In this document: positions 24,189 to 34,944 of the stretch, piece by piece
Layout of the letters: each line of letters starts with the position of its first letter
Numbering within the stretch: position 1 is the first letter of the stretch
Assembly (NCBI GenBank): GCA_022376465.1
Contig: JACDTU010000019.1
Coordinates: 186,001 to 250,000, forward strand
Direction: 5' to 3'
Length of the DNA stretch: 64,000 nucleotides
Origin: Cubamyces lactineus
Lineage: Eukaryota; Basidiomycota; Agaricomycetes; Polyporales; Polyporaceae
Notes under the pieces: generated by a model
Databases searched by the model: none
Told to the model about the DNA's origin: nothing
What the model saw: the letters and a program-made list of their open reading frames with translations, nothing else
Position numbers and translations under genes: made by a program

Positions 24189-25806
24189 CAGTGACTTACA
24201 AAACTATTGCCATGTTTCGCACTGTTTGAATGGGAAGGCTGTATCTCCACCATTTCTGACTCAATGACCATGATTCAACTACCAATAGAAAGGTGTGCAT
24301 CCTGGCTTTCCCACGGCATGTCAATCACGTGATTTGAAGCTCTGGAAGCGGAGATATTCTCTACTCTTTGGAGCAAGTGCATGGCAATAGTTTTGTTGCT
24401 GGCCCTGCTTCAGCAACAAATGTCCCCTTAGAGCGGCCATTATCACATGACTGATAGAGGAGTATCATGTGACATCATCCTAGTTGATCTCCCATCAAAA
24501 TCTGCCAGCTCATCACTTGAACCTTTACCACCACCACCATGCGACCTCTCCCTCAGCAAACTGTGAATGATATTCTCTCTCTGCTCGACCAAGGCCTTTC
24601 CTTGAGTCAAATCTCTACCCAAACTGGTGTCCACACCTCTACAATTAGCAAGATTCGTTCCAAACTCCATTTCTACCTTCCAAAGTCCAAGGGAGGCCGT
24701 CCATCCAAGCTTTCTTCCACCACCATCAACTATGCGCAGCGCCTTATCTGCTCTGGAGAAGCTGATACAGCTGTGGATGTCCACAAAAAGTTGGAGGATG
24801 TCTGCACAAAGCCAGTCTCCACTCAAACGGTGCGTCGCCATCTCAAGAAGCATGGAATGAAGGCCGTTGTGAAGCGTAAACACCCGCTTCTTCTGAAGCG
24901 TCACATTCGTGCGCGGCTGGACTTTGCTTTGGCCCACCAGGACTGGACTCTGGAGGACTGGAAGAGGGTTATCTGGTCAGATGAGACCAAGATCAATCGT
25001 CTGGGGTCAGATGGGAGGAAGTGGGTGTGGAAGAAGACTGGGGAGGGCCTCAGTTCACGGCTGGTGGAGGGCACAATGAAGTATGGTGGTGGAAGTTTGA
25101 TGCTTTGGGGCTGTTTTGGGTGGGAGGGGCCTGGATATGCGATGAAAATCGAGGGCAAGATGGACGCCAACCTCTATGTCAGCATCCTGGAGGATGCACT
25201 GCAGGATAGCCTTGAGTATTGGGGCCAAACCCCCGATGACATTGTCTTCCAGCAGGACAACGATCCCAAGCACACCAGCAAGAAGGCCAAAACCTGGTTC
25301 AAAGACCATGGTTTTGAGGTTATGGAGTGGCCAGCCCAATCTCCTGACCTCAACCCTATCGAGCACCTCTGGGGTATCCTCAAACGCAAGCTGGCCAGCC
25401 ACAAGGAGCCACCGGTATCAATTGATGAGTTGTGGAAGAGGGTAGAGGCAGAGTGGGAGGAGATTTCAGTCAAGGAGTGCAGGGACTTGATTGAGAGCAT
25501 GCCTAGGAGGGTTGCAGCTGTGTTGAAGGCCAAGGGGGGGTACACCAAGTATTAGACTGCCTGAAATGTATGGATCTTGGTCATGATTTGGGCCAGCAAC
25601 AAAACTATTGCCATGCACTTGCTCCAAAGAGTAGGGAATATCTCCGCTTCCAGAGCTCCAAATCACGTGATTGACATGCCGTGGGAAAGCCAGGATGCAC
25701 ACCTTTCTATTGGTAGTTGAATCATGGTCATTGAGTCAGAAATGGTGGAGATACAGCCTTCCCATTCAAAAAGTGCGAAACATGGCAATAGTTTTGTAAC
25801 CCACTG
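24189..25806 (+). mobile_element. Tc1/mariner element, copy 1 (1,618 bp, TA duplication)
   Basis: Bounded by CAGTGACTTACAAAAC on the left and its inverted match on the right, with TA on both sides (24187-24188, 25807-25808). Terminal inverted repeats are about 217 bp (24189-24405 and 25590-25806). Each repeat carries the 17-bp core ACAAAACTATTGCCATG at its outer end and an inverted copy at its inner end, four sites in total (24198, 24380, 25599, 25781). It sits inside the LTR of the old gypsy copy, so it arrived later. Confidence 0.93.
24539..25555 (+). CDS. Tc1/mariner transposase, apparently intact, copy 1
   Basis: 338 aa, a normal length for Tc1 transposases, one exon. Residues 1-110 hold two helix-turn-helix units (ISTQTGVHTSTISKIRSK; TQTVRRHLKKHGM). 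The DDE domain follows: Asp148 in WSDETK, Asp240 in QQDNDPKHTS and Glu275 in NPIEHLW, spacing DD34E. It cuts and pastes the element at TA sites. All key residues and both ends of the element are present, so the copy could be active. It differs from copy 2 at 37.6 kb by two residues (Asp270 and a Gly near the end). Codons are not decayed like the surrounding gypsy sequence. Confidence 0.92.
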   Translation: MRPLPQQTVNDILSLLDQGLSLSQISTQTGVHTSTISKIRSKLHFYLPKSKGGRPSKLSSTTINYAQRLICSGEADTAVDVHKKLEDVCTKPVSTQTVRRHLKKHGMKAVVKRKHPLLLKRHIRARLDFALAHQDWTLEDWKRVIWSDETKINRLGSDGRKWVWKKTGEGLSSRLVEGTMKYGGGSLMLWGCFGWEGPGYAMKIEGKMDANLYVSILEDALQDSLEYWGQTPDDIVFQQDNDPKHTSKKAKTWFKDHGFEVMEWPAQSPDLNPIEHLWGILKRKLASHKEPPVSIDELWKRVEAEWEEISVKECRDLIESMPRRVAAVLKAKGGYTKY

Positions 25807-25858
25807 TATTGTACATTTGTAACATCAGCTCCCCCTCCGCTGAAGGTCGTCCTTGACC

Positions 25859-27195
25859 TTAGAGATCCAATATAGCGTTAGGGTTTCTCTCAACAACCTC
25901 TGGGCAATAAACGTCCAAAGATATGTTAATGAGATCAGCTTTGTTGCCCACCATCTGGATACGATTCCACAGCGTACACTCCAGTGTCGACATGCCTATA
26001 GCTTGGCGGTAAGTCGTCAGAATGTGTTCTGCTTCGACCTTGAAAGCAGGAAAATTCCCCCTTTGAGCGATGACATCGTTGATGAGAAGGGAAGCTGCCT
26101 TGGTAGTCCTAACTGAAGCCTCTGGCCACCGAAGATGGTAGAAAGCCATGATTTGGGTGACTGAAGTGCCGAAGTATTCGTTAGGGACCATGAAGATGTC
26201 GCCATTGTAATTGATGTAACTGAGTTGATCTTCTCCAGTTCCTTAAAAGAAAACACATTGTCCACGAGGACCCTCGACGTTCTTGAGGAGAGTCGTCGGA
26301 GGAGGGGAAGGAGGAGAGGGAGCCCTAACAGCAACCTTGAGGGCATTGTGAAACTCCTTCTCTAAAAGTTCATTGACAGTGCTGAGCTCAAGATGATTGA
26401 GCTCTGGGAGTAAGCCAAAAGACTCAACCTCAGAGCAAGGTGAGTCGGAACGAGAAGAGACGAGGGAGGGAGTGGACTCCTCGACCGGAGTCAGACCCCA
26501 CTTGATAGCCTCCTCCTCAGGGTCAGGGGTGGAGACCTTCCAAGGGTTCATCAAGGGAGTGGACCATCCTTCAGAGTGCTCCTGGTCCTTATCTTTATTC
26601 TTATCCAAGGAATCCACCCCAAAAGGCTTCTGGTAGTCATCGAGATGCATAGGCCAAAAAATGTGCCCCCAGTTTTGAGTACTGTGCTGGTTGCAAAGCA
26701 GCATGAGATCCAAGAGGACCCCTATGACCTGGGGATTAGTGAGCATAGACATGACTTTTTCTGCCACTTGGATCACTGCTTGGTAGGCCTTACTTATGAC
26801 CTGTCCCACCTTCTTCTTCTCCAACTTGGGTGCCAGCATTCTTTTGTTGTATTTGATGAGAACAGTGTACAAGGGGGCAGCCTTAGCCAGAGCACAGTAG
26901 ATGTCAATGAGGTCCTTGACCTCAGGGAGATGGGAGACCCTAGCCTTGACATGGCTATAGAGGTTGGGGTAGATGATAACCCAGCCAATACGATTGGTGA
27001 GGGTGCCTTTGTTGTGGATAGAAACTGTGTGTCAGGGAAGATGATTGTAGAACACCATTCACTGGTCACAAATGAAGTTGGGAGGGTGAGGGATGTGACA
27101 CCTCAAGCCCTCAGTGAAGCGGTGTTCAGTGAGATGGGTATGAGTGTAGACCATTGTAAAGATATGAAAATTGTCAAGAAACTTCGAAGAAATAT
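25859..27195 (-). pseudogene. Decayed copy of the extra ORF that follows pol
   Basis: Clearly related to the 431-aa protein at 59911-61206 of the young element: the blocks DPWKVSTPDPEEEAIKWG (here NPWKVSTPDPEEEAIKWG), ALKVAVRAPSP, the WGHIFWP motif and the C-terminal AFYHLRWPEASVRTTKAA region are recognisable. Several stops and frameshifts break it. It shows that the extra ORF was already part of the family when this copy inserted. Confidence 0.8.
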
Positions 27196-27219
27196 TTGAG
27201 AGGGGAGTGCATTGAATCT

Positions 27220-28470
27220 TTCATCGCAACTTGTGCCTCTTCTTATAGTTGCGCAGGACAGTCTGCGCATTCTTGAGATGCTTTTCTGGCTCCCAAGAAT
27301 TTTCCGATGCGGGCCAACCCTTCCAAGCCACAAGATACTGCTTTTGGGTACCTCTAGTGCAGTGACTTAGGATCGCCTCTACCTCCCATTCCTCCCCTTC
27401 AGTTGACTCTGGGGTTGGAACTGGTGGAGCTCAGATGTAGTCTGGGCCGTGCTCCTTTGTTGTGTGGTACGGAGTGAGTAGCGCTGCATGAAAGATGGGG
27501 TGTATCTTCCATGTCTCTGGAAGTTTGAATTTGAATCTGACTGGTCCCAAGACCTTGATGATTGTGAATGGTCCCACTCGTTTTGGAATTAACTTCCTGA
27601 GGGCATATAGGAGCCTGAAATTCTTTGTGTTGAGAAGAACCTTGTCTCCTTGCTTCAGCAGTACTCAAGCAGCAGGGAGCCTTTTTGACATTGCTGCGGC
27701 CGCTTGAGCATGCACAGCGATTGTATTCTCCCTGGCTTCTTGAAGACTTTGAAGCCTCTGCTCCGTACTTGGATGCTTTGGGGTTGTTCTGACTGTCCCA
27801 ACGGCCTCTGGCTGAAATCCGTAGAGGAGTTCAAAAGGGGATTTTCCTGTGACAGAGTGTGTCCGCTGATTATGCGCGAATTCGAATTGAGGCAGCAGTT
27901 TGGCCCAGGTATCCGGATTGTTAGCACAGTAGAGTCAAAGTGCTAAGTCGAGTTCTTGATTGACTCGTTCCATTTCCCCATCCGTTTGCGGATGATAGGC
28001 CGTACTGAGCACAGTTTAAATTCCTAGGCTGTTGTGTAATTCTTTGAATGCCTTGGAGACGAATCGCAGTCCTCAATCCAAAATAATCTTTGCAGGTAAT
28101 CCGAACCTGCGATATACATCTCTTTGCAGAATATCCATGGCTCCTTCAGCCATAATATTCTTTGTGCAGGGAGAGAATACCACTGCCTTGGATACATCAC
28201 GGTCGACTACCACTTGGATGGCATTGAACCCATCCAACTCTGGTAAATTGGTGATATAATCCATGGTGATCATCCGGAAAGGCCTAGTATCCCCACTATG
28301 TTGAATGGGAATTAAATCTGGTTTGAGGGGATGTGTATTGACCTTGCATGTTTGACAAGCCGTGCAACCCTTGACATATTGCGTGATGAATTTTTGCATG
28401 CCAGGCCACATATATTCCCGTGTAACCAAATTGTAGGTCTTCTGGACTCCTGGGTGTCCCATAATCGGCA
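27220..28470 (-). pseudogene. Pol fragment: integrase core, C-terminus and chromodomain, decayed
   Basis: Matches 58590-59843 of the young pol. The DDE integrase blocks (ITMDYITNLPE, RDVYRRFGLPAKI) are readable at 28050-28270 but contain stops. The chromodomain region near 27240-27400 is decayed. It is joined in the ancestor to 34945, on the other side of the LINE. Confidence 0.8.
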
Positions 28471-28994
28471 CATGATATTGTTTGTTTGTTTGGATCCTCG
28501 TTTATTGCCCGGCAGGGCCAAGCCCTATGGTAGGCGATGTAGCGTGTATATGTACTGGTGGTCGGACGAGTGGTTGGCTGTTGTGGGTAGGGGGGGGAGA
28601 GGGTGCGAGAGTGCCCGATGTAACTAGTATGTAGCTATAGGGTAGGTGCAAATGAGAATAGAGGTGGAGAGAGAGAAAAGGGAGGAGGAGAAGAGAAAGG
28701 GGGAAGCTGTGCTGCCCACACCGCGCCGGCCACTCAGTGGCAGGGAACCGAGATCTAAACCTCACCGCCCTTATGGATAGCGTTTGCGCATCCGGGCTTT
28801 AGCCTCTTGCTGTGGGAGGGGTACACGCATGCGGGTGACACCTTTGTGGTGTCAGAACTCCCCTGGCCCCAACGTGGAAGTTACACAGGCAGCGCACTTT
28901 GTAAGTAGAGAGAAAAAACTATTGCAACAGAAGGAGAAGGGAGGGGAGGGCGTCGGTGGGCTGTACGGAGTGGCTGAGAACATGTCCCGGGGGC

Positions 28995-30799
28995 CTAGCT
29001 GTCACCTCCATTGCTGTCGTCATTGCTTGCATTTTCGTAGTTGTCTGGGATGTTGAGGGATCTAAAGGTCGTGCAGAGTCGGCCGGTCGTATTGACATAG
29101 TTGAAAAGGGGGTGTATGGCCTCCTTACTATTCAGGAGAGTCTTGAGGTTGCGGCCGGAGAACCCAAGTGGGCGGTAGTGCACTGCGTGGTGAAGGGTGT
29201 AAGTAGGGCAGATGAGGAGGAAATGTGCGACCGTCTCAGAGGCAGCACCGCAGGTCGGGCATGTGGCCGCTTCGGCCTTCCCAATGCGGGTGAGGTAGGC
29301 CTGGAGCGGGATGTGGTTAGTACGGAATTGAATGAAGAGACCCGCGTGGCGGCGCGGGAGCTTTGCTGTCAGTTCAGCGAATCTCTTTGACGGCATGGCA
29401 CCATCAATCTCTGCTGTGCGGACACCAGGTCGGATCACCGCCAGCGCGTCACTGCGCACTTGTTGAGGTGTGCCTTGTAGTTCTGTCGCGCCCGAGTTGC
29501 ACTCATTGGGAGGGGGTCGCGGAGTGCTTGTGGGAGCTGAGAAGGGTGAGAGGAGGGTCCCCTCGCCGCCTCCTTGGCCGCTTCGTCTGCCGCCTTATTG
29601 CCAGGGATGTCACTGTGCCCGGGGACCCATCAGAGGGTCAGCCGGAGATGGGGGTGCGCCGTTTTCAGCTCACGGACCGCTGCGTGAAAAATGTCAGTGA
29701 GATAGTGACCCGGGGCTGAGGATCATAGGGTTGACGCTCGTATAGTAGCAGTGTTGTCTAGGGTGATGGATGCAAGCTGCGAGCAGCGCGTCTCCCGACA
29801 CAGTAGCTCCACCCCGAGGGCTGTGGCAGCCACTTCCACCTCGTTGTGAGAGACCGTGCCTGGACAATAACACAATCTAACAACTGGGCCAAAAGGCCAC
29901 TATGCTGAGGTTATCAGCATAGTCATCCGGATCTATATAAGCAGTTCCTAATGCCATGACATGCCATTCCAGCATGGATCATGACACTCGTATACAGTGT
30001 GCCGGGTGGAGGGACCAAGGTGTAGCTGCAGAACTCTTGGTGCAGCGCATCCTGGGACGTACAGGAGCGCTGCTGCGCTGACCCCGCCATTCATGTCTGA
30101 GCCATCCGTGTACACACGGTAGGCTCCATCCGCCACCCATGCCTTGTCCTCATCCTCTGCCTCGTCTCTATTGGGGTTGATGTCCACTCGGTGGCGCGCT
30201 CGCCAACGCGGGTGGAGGCGGATTGGCCGGATCCGCTCGGTGTCTTTGAAGTCCAGCCACGGTTGGTATGCATCCAGGAGCTTGTGGATTGCTGAGCGGT
30301 GGGCCTTGACTAAGCGGGGGCCAGCCTTCCAGATGTGCAGAGCTAGAGGGTGAGTAGATGGGAGCGTGCAGAGTTGTACTGCTGCTCTGTGGCAGAGCTT
30401 GTCGACTAGGAGGTCAAAGGGGAGGAGTTGCGCGTGGGCTTCTAGTGTGTCAGTAGGGGCTGAGCGAAGGGCACCCGTCATTGCCAACAGTGCCTGTCGC
30501 TGGACTGCAGCCAAGCGGCGGATGTGACCAACCGATCTGTGTCGTTGTGACTGGCCTGATAGGGTGCGAACAGGGGTGAGGAAAGTGTCAGCAGCGTAGA
30601 GCATACTCGGGACTACTGTGGCAAGGTACAGTCGCCACACAAGCGGCAGTGTGAGCCCGTTGCGCACGTTTGCAATTCGTCTGATCTGCATGACCAGGCG
30701 ACTTCCCTTAGCATATGCTGCTGCAACGTGCTGGCGGACACGTAGGCCCTGGTCAACCAGCACCCCCAGGAAATGGTGGTGGCTGAGAGGTGCAATCAT
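28995..30799 (-). pseudogene. LINE ORF2, RT thumb, RNase H and C-terminal zinc finger, broken
   Basis: Contains the thumb region (FLGVLVDQGLRVRQHV), an RNase H start (YRVYTDGSDMNGG, near 30090) and a C-terminal finger CPTCGAASETVAHFLLIC (near 29230). Frameshifts divide it into pieces, one of them 283 codons long. Confidence 0.75.
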
Positions 30800-32303
30800 A
30801 GTTCCATCCGTGAGCTGTAGCGGGGCCCAATGCCGATGCGTTTAGGCTGCGACTTGCAGTTGAGGAGGCCAAACTTGTCAATGGAGTATGCCGAGTTGTG
30901 TGACTGTGACCAGTCATGCGCGCCACCGTCTCTGTCCATAAAGCAGCGTGCCTTGCTGTGACAGATGGCGTAGGTCTTGCCCGTGGTAACCAGTGCGACA
31001 TCATCCATGGGTTCCACTGCGGTCTCTCCCCCTTTGATGTCAGGTCAGAGTTATAGAATGCATACAGAATGACTGAGAGCAGGCAGCCTTGGTCAATCCC
31101 ATTGACAATGTCGAAAAGGTCAGAGGTGAAGTTGTCAAACTTGAGACGTGTTTTCCGGCTGGTGAGCTTGATGCGGAGCCAGTCTACATATTGCTGTGGG
31201 ACCCCTCGTGAGCGTAAATTGTGATAGAGACGTGCAGGTGACGCCGCTGGGAAGGCCGACTTGATGTCCAGAAAAATGATTGAGGCTACGTCACCTCTCC
31301 GCCAGGCATCCTTGACTGTCTTGGTTACTAAATGAATGGAGTCCATCGTCGTGCGGCCCGCCCATCCGCCAAATTGAAGGTGCGCAAGCATTGAGCGTTG
31401 TTTAGCTTCGTGGACCAGTACATCTGCCACGCAGCGTGACAGTATCTTTGAGATGCAGTTGAGGAGTGCAATTGGCCGCCACGCTTTAGCTACCATGTAG
31501 TCAGACTTTCCTGGCTTCTGTAGGACTACTGTGTCAGACACTTTCCCACACTCGGGGTAGTAGCTCAGCATAAACGTCGCTCGGAAGAGCGACCCGAGCA
31601 CCGGGGTGAGCGTCAATGTGCAGTGCTTGTACACCTTATTTGGGATTGCGTCGTGGCCCGGGGCTTTGAAAGTGTGGAGAGCGTCTATTGCATGCCGTAC
31701 TTGGGTGTTCGAGATGGGCTTGAAGGTGAAGGTCAGCTGGGGGTAGGGGCCATGGGGTACCATAGCTGTACTCGGTGGTAGGAAGAATGTACGGTGGAAT
31801 TCAGCGCCCTTGTCAGTGTTGGAGTTTAGCGTGCGCTCACTGCCATCGTCCTGGTGTACTCGGATAGGTGGTATCCGAGCACTGCTGCCATCTGTTGCAC
31901 CACGTCTAAGGAAACAGTTAGCATACCAGATTGTCTTTGCATCGACCGAGTCAATCCAGGCTTTCCAGTAGTCATTTCTTGCAGCTGTAATGTGATCAGC
32001 ATATTTGTTTTGGAAGCACCAAAACTCAGCGTGAATCGGATGTGCCTGGTCAGCTTGGTGACGGTGTGCACAGCATCCTAGCTGCTCCTTCTCCTTCCTC
32101 ATCTTGGAGAGGTCCAGAGACCACCAGCGTTTAGCGTATGGTGTGCCTGTTACCTCTGGGACATGTTCCTGGATTGTTTCTTGGAGGTCGTGCATGAGAC
32201 GGTCGAGTACTGAGTCAAAGCTGGCAACTGAGGTGATTTCGCTGGGGAAGTGCTGTGCTTCTAGCCTTGCTGCCAGAGTAGAGTTGAACTTCTCCCAGTC
32301 CAC
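30753..32303 (-). pseudogene. LINE ORF2, reverse transcriptase, frameshifted before the YxDD box
   Basis: A 516-codon open frame with reverse transcriptase blocks AWRPIALLNCISKILSRC, FGGWAGRTTMDSI, FLDIKSAFPAAS and GIDQGCLLSVILY. The catalytic MDDVALV box lies in another frame (30796-31017), so a one-nucleotide loss, probably in the G run near 31030, has broken the enzyme. Otherwise little decayed. Confidence 0.85.
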
Positions 32304-32379
32304 TTGCCGGAAGTTTTGCCACCCAGACCATGCTGCAGCTGCTGTAGAAAAGTCAAAGATAAGGCTGGTGGGGAAGTGG

Positions 32380-33390
32380 TCAGTTCAGGTTGGGTGCTTT
32401 TCGGGAACTGTCTCACAGGTGCACAGGTGGTCCCTCACTCCGTCAGAGCAGAACACATTGTCGGGTTGGGTGTGGTTCTTGGTTCTTGAGGCCTCCAGGG
32501 AGGCCATATCTTGTGGGAGGGCTTGCTCCATCCCATGCCGTCCGACTATTTCTATAAGCCGCTCTACACACCAGAGGTTTGCTGTGGTGAAGAGGTGATG
32601 GTTAGCATGGGTGTCCCACATAGGATGGTGCCGATTGAAGTCGCCAAGCCAGATCAGGTGGTCGGGTGAGCTGTCAGGGTCTGGACGTAGAAAGGTGGCT
32701 GCCCGAGAGGAGGCATGCAGAGCAGAGTCATAGTCGCTGTCGACGTAGAGATTGAAGAGGTGCAGCTGTGAGTCGCCCATGCAGACAGAGATCGCAGTGA
32801 CGTCTGGATGAGGTACCGGGATTGGGTTCCAGTCATTGGTAGAGAGCCACCGGTTGACAAGAATAATGGAGCGGGAGCAAGACTCCCCGTCCGTGCCATG
32901 TTTCGTAGGGTAGACCACCCGCCATGATGGTGTGCTGGCTGTGAGGCTGAGGAAGAAGACATAAGGTTCTTATAGTGCAATAATGTCATAAGTCTTTAGG
33001 TCGGTGTCATTGAGGAGGTCAAGTTGCGCGCTGTTGGATTTGTTGAGGTTTTGTTGCCAAATTCGGAGGGTAGTGATGGGGGCCTCATTCATAGGTGCTG
33101 CGTTGAGGAGTCGGACTGCGCTGGTGCCGCTGTGAAGTTCTCTAGTCAGGCTTGTGTCGTAGTAGGGCCGCTATCTGTGGCGTCAAAACGGTGCTGTATG
33201 TGGGACCATACCATCAGCAGGGGAGGGGCATGAGAGAGTTCTTCTTCCTCCGAGATCCAGGTTTCGGGGGCGTTGGTCACGAAAAAACGGAAACCACAGT
33301 CAGCCTTACGATGCACTCCCATGCGTACCTTTGCACGTAAGGTCAGGCAGCTTCTATCCCAAGCCGCATGTCTGTTTTCCTTGCAATTGG
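32380..33390 (-). pseudogene. LINE ORF2, endonuclease part, broken
   Basis: APE-type endonuclease remnants: the block IWLGDFNRHHPMWDTHAN (residues of the GDFN motif) near 32590-32660 is clear, followed by the SDGVRDHL region. Stops and at least one frameshift separate it from the ORF1 side (32985-33390) and from the reverse transcriptase. Confidence 0.7.
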
Positions 33391-33394
33391 CACA

Positions 33395-34282
33395 TCAGTA
33401 GCGGCTAGGGTCATCAGCAACCGTACAGTCTCTTGTGGGATGGGTGTCGGCACAGTTGGCGCAGACCTCGTTGACCGTCTTGCATTCCCGCGCGAAGTGG
33501 CCACTGTAGCACTGGCAGTGCGCACACCGCTTGGGCTCTTCTACCTCTCGTCGGACAAGCACCTGTTGGTTCGCTAATGTAAGCCCCTTCAGAGCTTGGT
33601 TGGCCTGATCAACGCTGTTGAGTGTGAGCATGAGGTAGGCCGTGCGTTGGCCCGGGCTTTGCTTCTCGACTGGCTTGATCCAGTCCACTCGCACGATGCT
33701 GCCCGTCCTGAGGCTATGCATGGCCTCCACCACCCGGAGTGTGGCTGCACTGTGTGGGTCAAAAGTGACTGGGACCCGCTTGACTACCAGCTTGTAGGTA
33801 TGCTCGATGACCTGCACCTCCAGACCCATCTTGCGCGCGAAGCGCTTCGCTACGGCCGTCTTGAGAAACCAGTGCGCCGCGTCAGCGGTGGATACCGTGT
33901 AAACTGCATCGCCATGCGGGAGCACCTTTGCATGCTCAATCGCTGTGTCCACTGGCAGTGAGAGCCCTTCTCTACTCATTTCCTCCAGAGTGTTGCGTGC
34001 CTTCTCTAGCACAGTCGCCTCTCCAAGGCGCGCCCCGCTCTCCGCTCGTAGCATGGCACCACGGACCAAGACTTGCCTCTGTAACAGGTCAGCCAATGTA
34101 GCCGTTCGGCGTACTCGGATTGGTGCAGCGTCGAGAGTGAGGGGAGGGGAGATGGTGTGGGGCATACTACTGTATGTCGTGACCCTATTGCTGGTGCTTC
34201 CTACAGCTCCTGCCGTACATCTTTGAGAGCCTTTTCTACTTCTCGAACTGTTTCGCATGCTACCTTCAGCCCTAGAGTACAT
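33395..34282 (-). CDS. LINE ORF1 nucleic-acid-binding protein with CCHC knuckles
   Basis: 295 aa. The C-terminus has two zinc knuckles: one spaced CX2CX5HX4C (CAHC...HFAREC) and one CX2CX3HX4C (CANCADTHPTRDC), typical for RNA-binding ORF1 proteins of LINEs. The middle (about residues 110-200) could be an RRM-like fold, which is a guess from length. It forms the ribonucleoprotein with the element RNA. The ATG used is the one overlapping the upstream TAA. Confidence 0.7.
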   Translation of the reverse strand: MYSRAEGSMRNSSRSRKGSQRCTAGAVGSTSNRVTTYSSMPHTISPPLTLDAAPIRVRRTATLADLLQRQVLVRGAMLRAESGARLGEATVLEKARNTLEEMSREGLSLPVDTAIEHAKVLPHGDAVYTVSTADAAHWFLKTAVAKRFARKMGLEVQVIEHTYKLVVKRVPVTFDPHSAATLRVVEAMHSLRTGSIVRVDWIKPVEKQSPGQRTAYLMLTLNSVDQANQALKGLTLANQQVLVRREVEEPKRCAHCQCYSGHFARECKTVNEVCANCADTHPTRDCTVADDPSRY

Positions 34283-34656
34283 TACGTAGTCTCCTTCTTC
34301 ATCCGCTTGACGGCCGCTGACAGCTCTTCTATTCGGTCTTCTACATGTGATGTGTGGTGATCCAGGTGAATTCGTAGTTGATCCTCGGCACGTTCCACCA
34401 CCAGGTGACTGACAGCCTCTTGCATTTCGCGGTTGAGTATCTCCTTGGCAAGGTAGGCAAAAGCGATGAGTCCCATCCTAGCAAGTTCATGGGTAGGACC
34501 CGAGAGAGCAAAATGAAGTAAGCCAGAGATGAGGGACTCGCCCGTTACGGCGTAAGATCCTTCCGGGATTAGCGATCTCAACTTCAAGAAGGCTGTCGCA
34601 TCTGTCAGATTCGGTACCACCTTCTCAGCCTCCACCCAAGCCTCCTGGGATGCCAT
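34282..34656 (-). CDS. LINE ORF1a, 124 aa, stop-start coupled to the next ORF
   Basis: A small mostly alpha-helical protein with a C-terminal heptad-like stretch (about residues 85-120) that could form a coiled coil, as in many LINE ORF1 proteins. Its TAA stop overlaps the ATG of the next ORF as TAATG at 34284-34280. Either the element really splits ORF1, with coupled re-initiation, or a frameshift mutation has divided one ORF1. Unrecognised otherwise. Confidence 0.5.
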   Translation of the reverse strand: MASQEAWVEAEKVVPNLTDATAFLKLRSLIPEGSYAVTGESLISGLLHFALSGPTHELARMGLIAFAYLAKEILNREMQEAVSHLVVERAEDQLRIHLDHHTSHVEDRIEELSAAVKRMKKETT

Positions 34657-34944
34657 GGGTTTTCGCGGTTTGTTCTATTGTTTTGCCGTTGTTGTTGCTG
34701 CGCTAGCATGCCTGGCGCCTGTCGTCGAGTGCGATATAGGAGGCGTGCTGGCTGGTCGAGGGACAACTGGATGGCGCAGGCCCGAGTAGTCACTCATATG
34801 CTCTTGTAGTAATGCTAACGCTGCCTAGCCTAGACCACAAAGCTAGTAATATCGCACACTCCAAAACTCCCCCTATGAGTATGGAGCGTGGGAAAGAACC
34901 AGCAGATGGTGGTAGAGCGTCAAGAGGGGTCCGGTGCATGATAT

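Larger units (their letters stand above)
23675..25824 (-). repeat. 3' LTR of the old gypsy copy, split by a Tc1/mariner element
   Basis: Starts TGTTACGCTTTCG and ends ACATTTGTAACA, the reverse complement of the family LTR. Removing the mariner insertion and its duplicated TA leaves 530 bp, near the 542 bp of the young LTR. The internal boundary at 25825 (AGCTCCCCCTCCGCTG) is the complement of the family polypurine tract. Confidence 0.85.
28479..34936 (-). mobile_element. LINE (EN-RT-RNase H type, Tad/I-like) inserted in gypsy pol, 6,458 bp
   Basis: Flanked by an 8-bp target duplication CATGATAT (28471-28478 and 34937-34944). Read on the minus strand it ends in a short AAAC-type simple repeat tail (28479-28494), as many non-LTR elements do. 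It encodes a zinc-knuckle ORF1, an endonuclease, a reverse transcriptase and an RNase H. No LTRs. It splits the integrase gene of the old gypsy copy. The RNase H domain plus endonuclease suggests the Tad or I group; the clade is not certain. Confidence 0.9.

Noticed and set aside
21401..24190. CRISPR-like or centromeric repeat in the LTR-rich stretch
   Set aside because: The repeated blocks are dispersed LTR copies in both orientations, not regularly spaced, and the genome is eukaryotic.
24443..24937. 164-codon ORF antisense to the mariner transposase
   Set aside because: Same in both copies only because the copies are nearly identical; it is a shadow frame.
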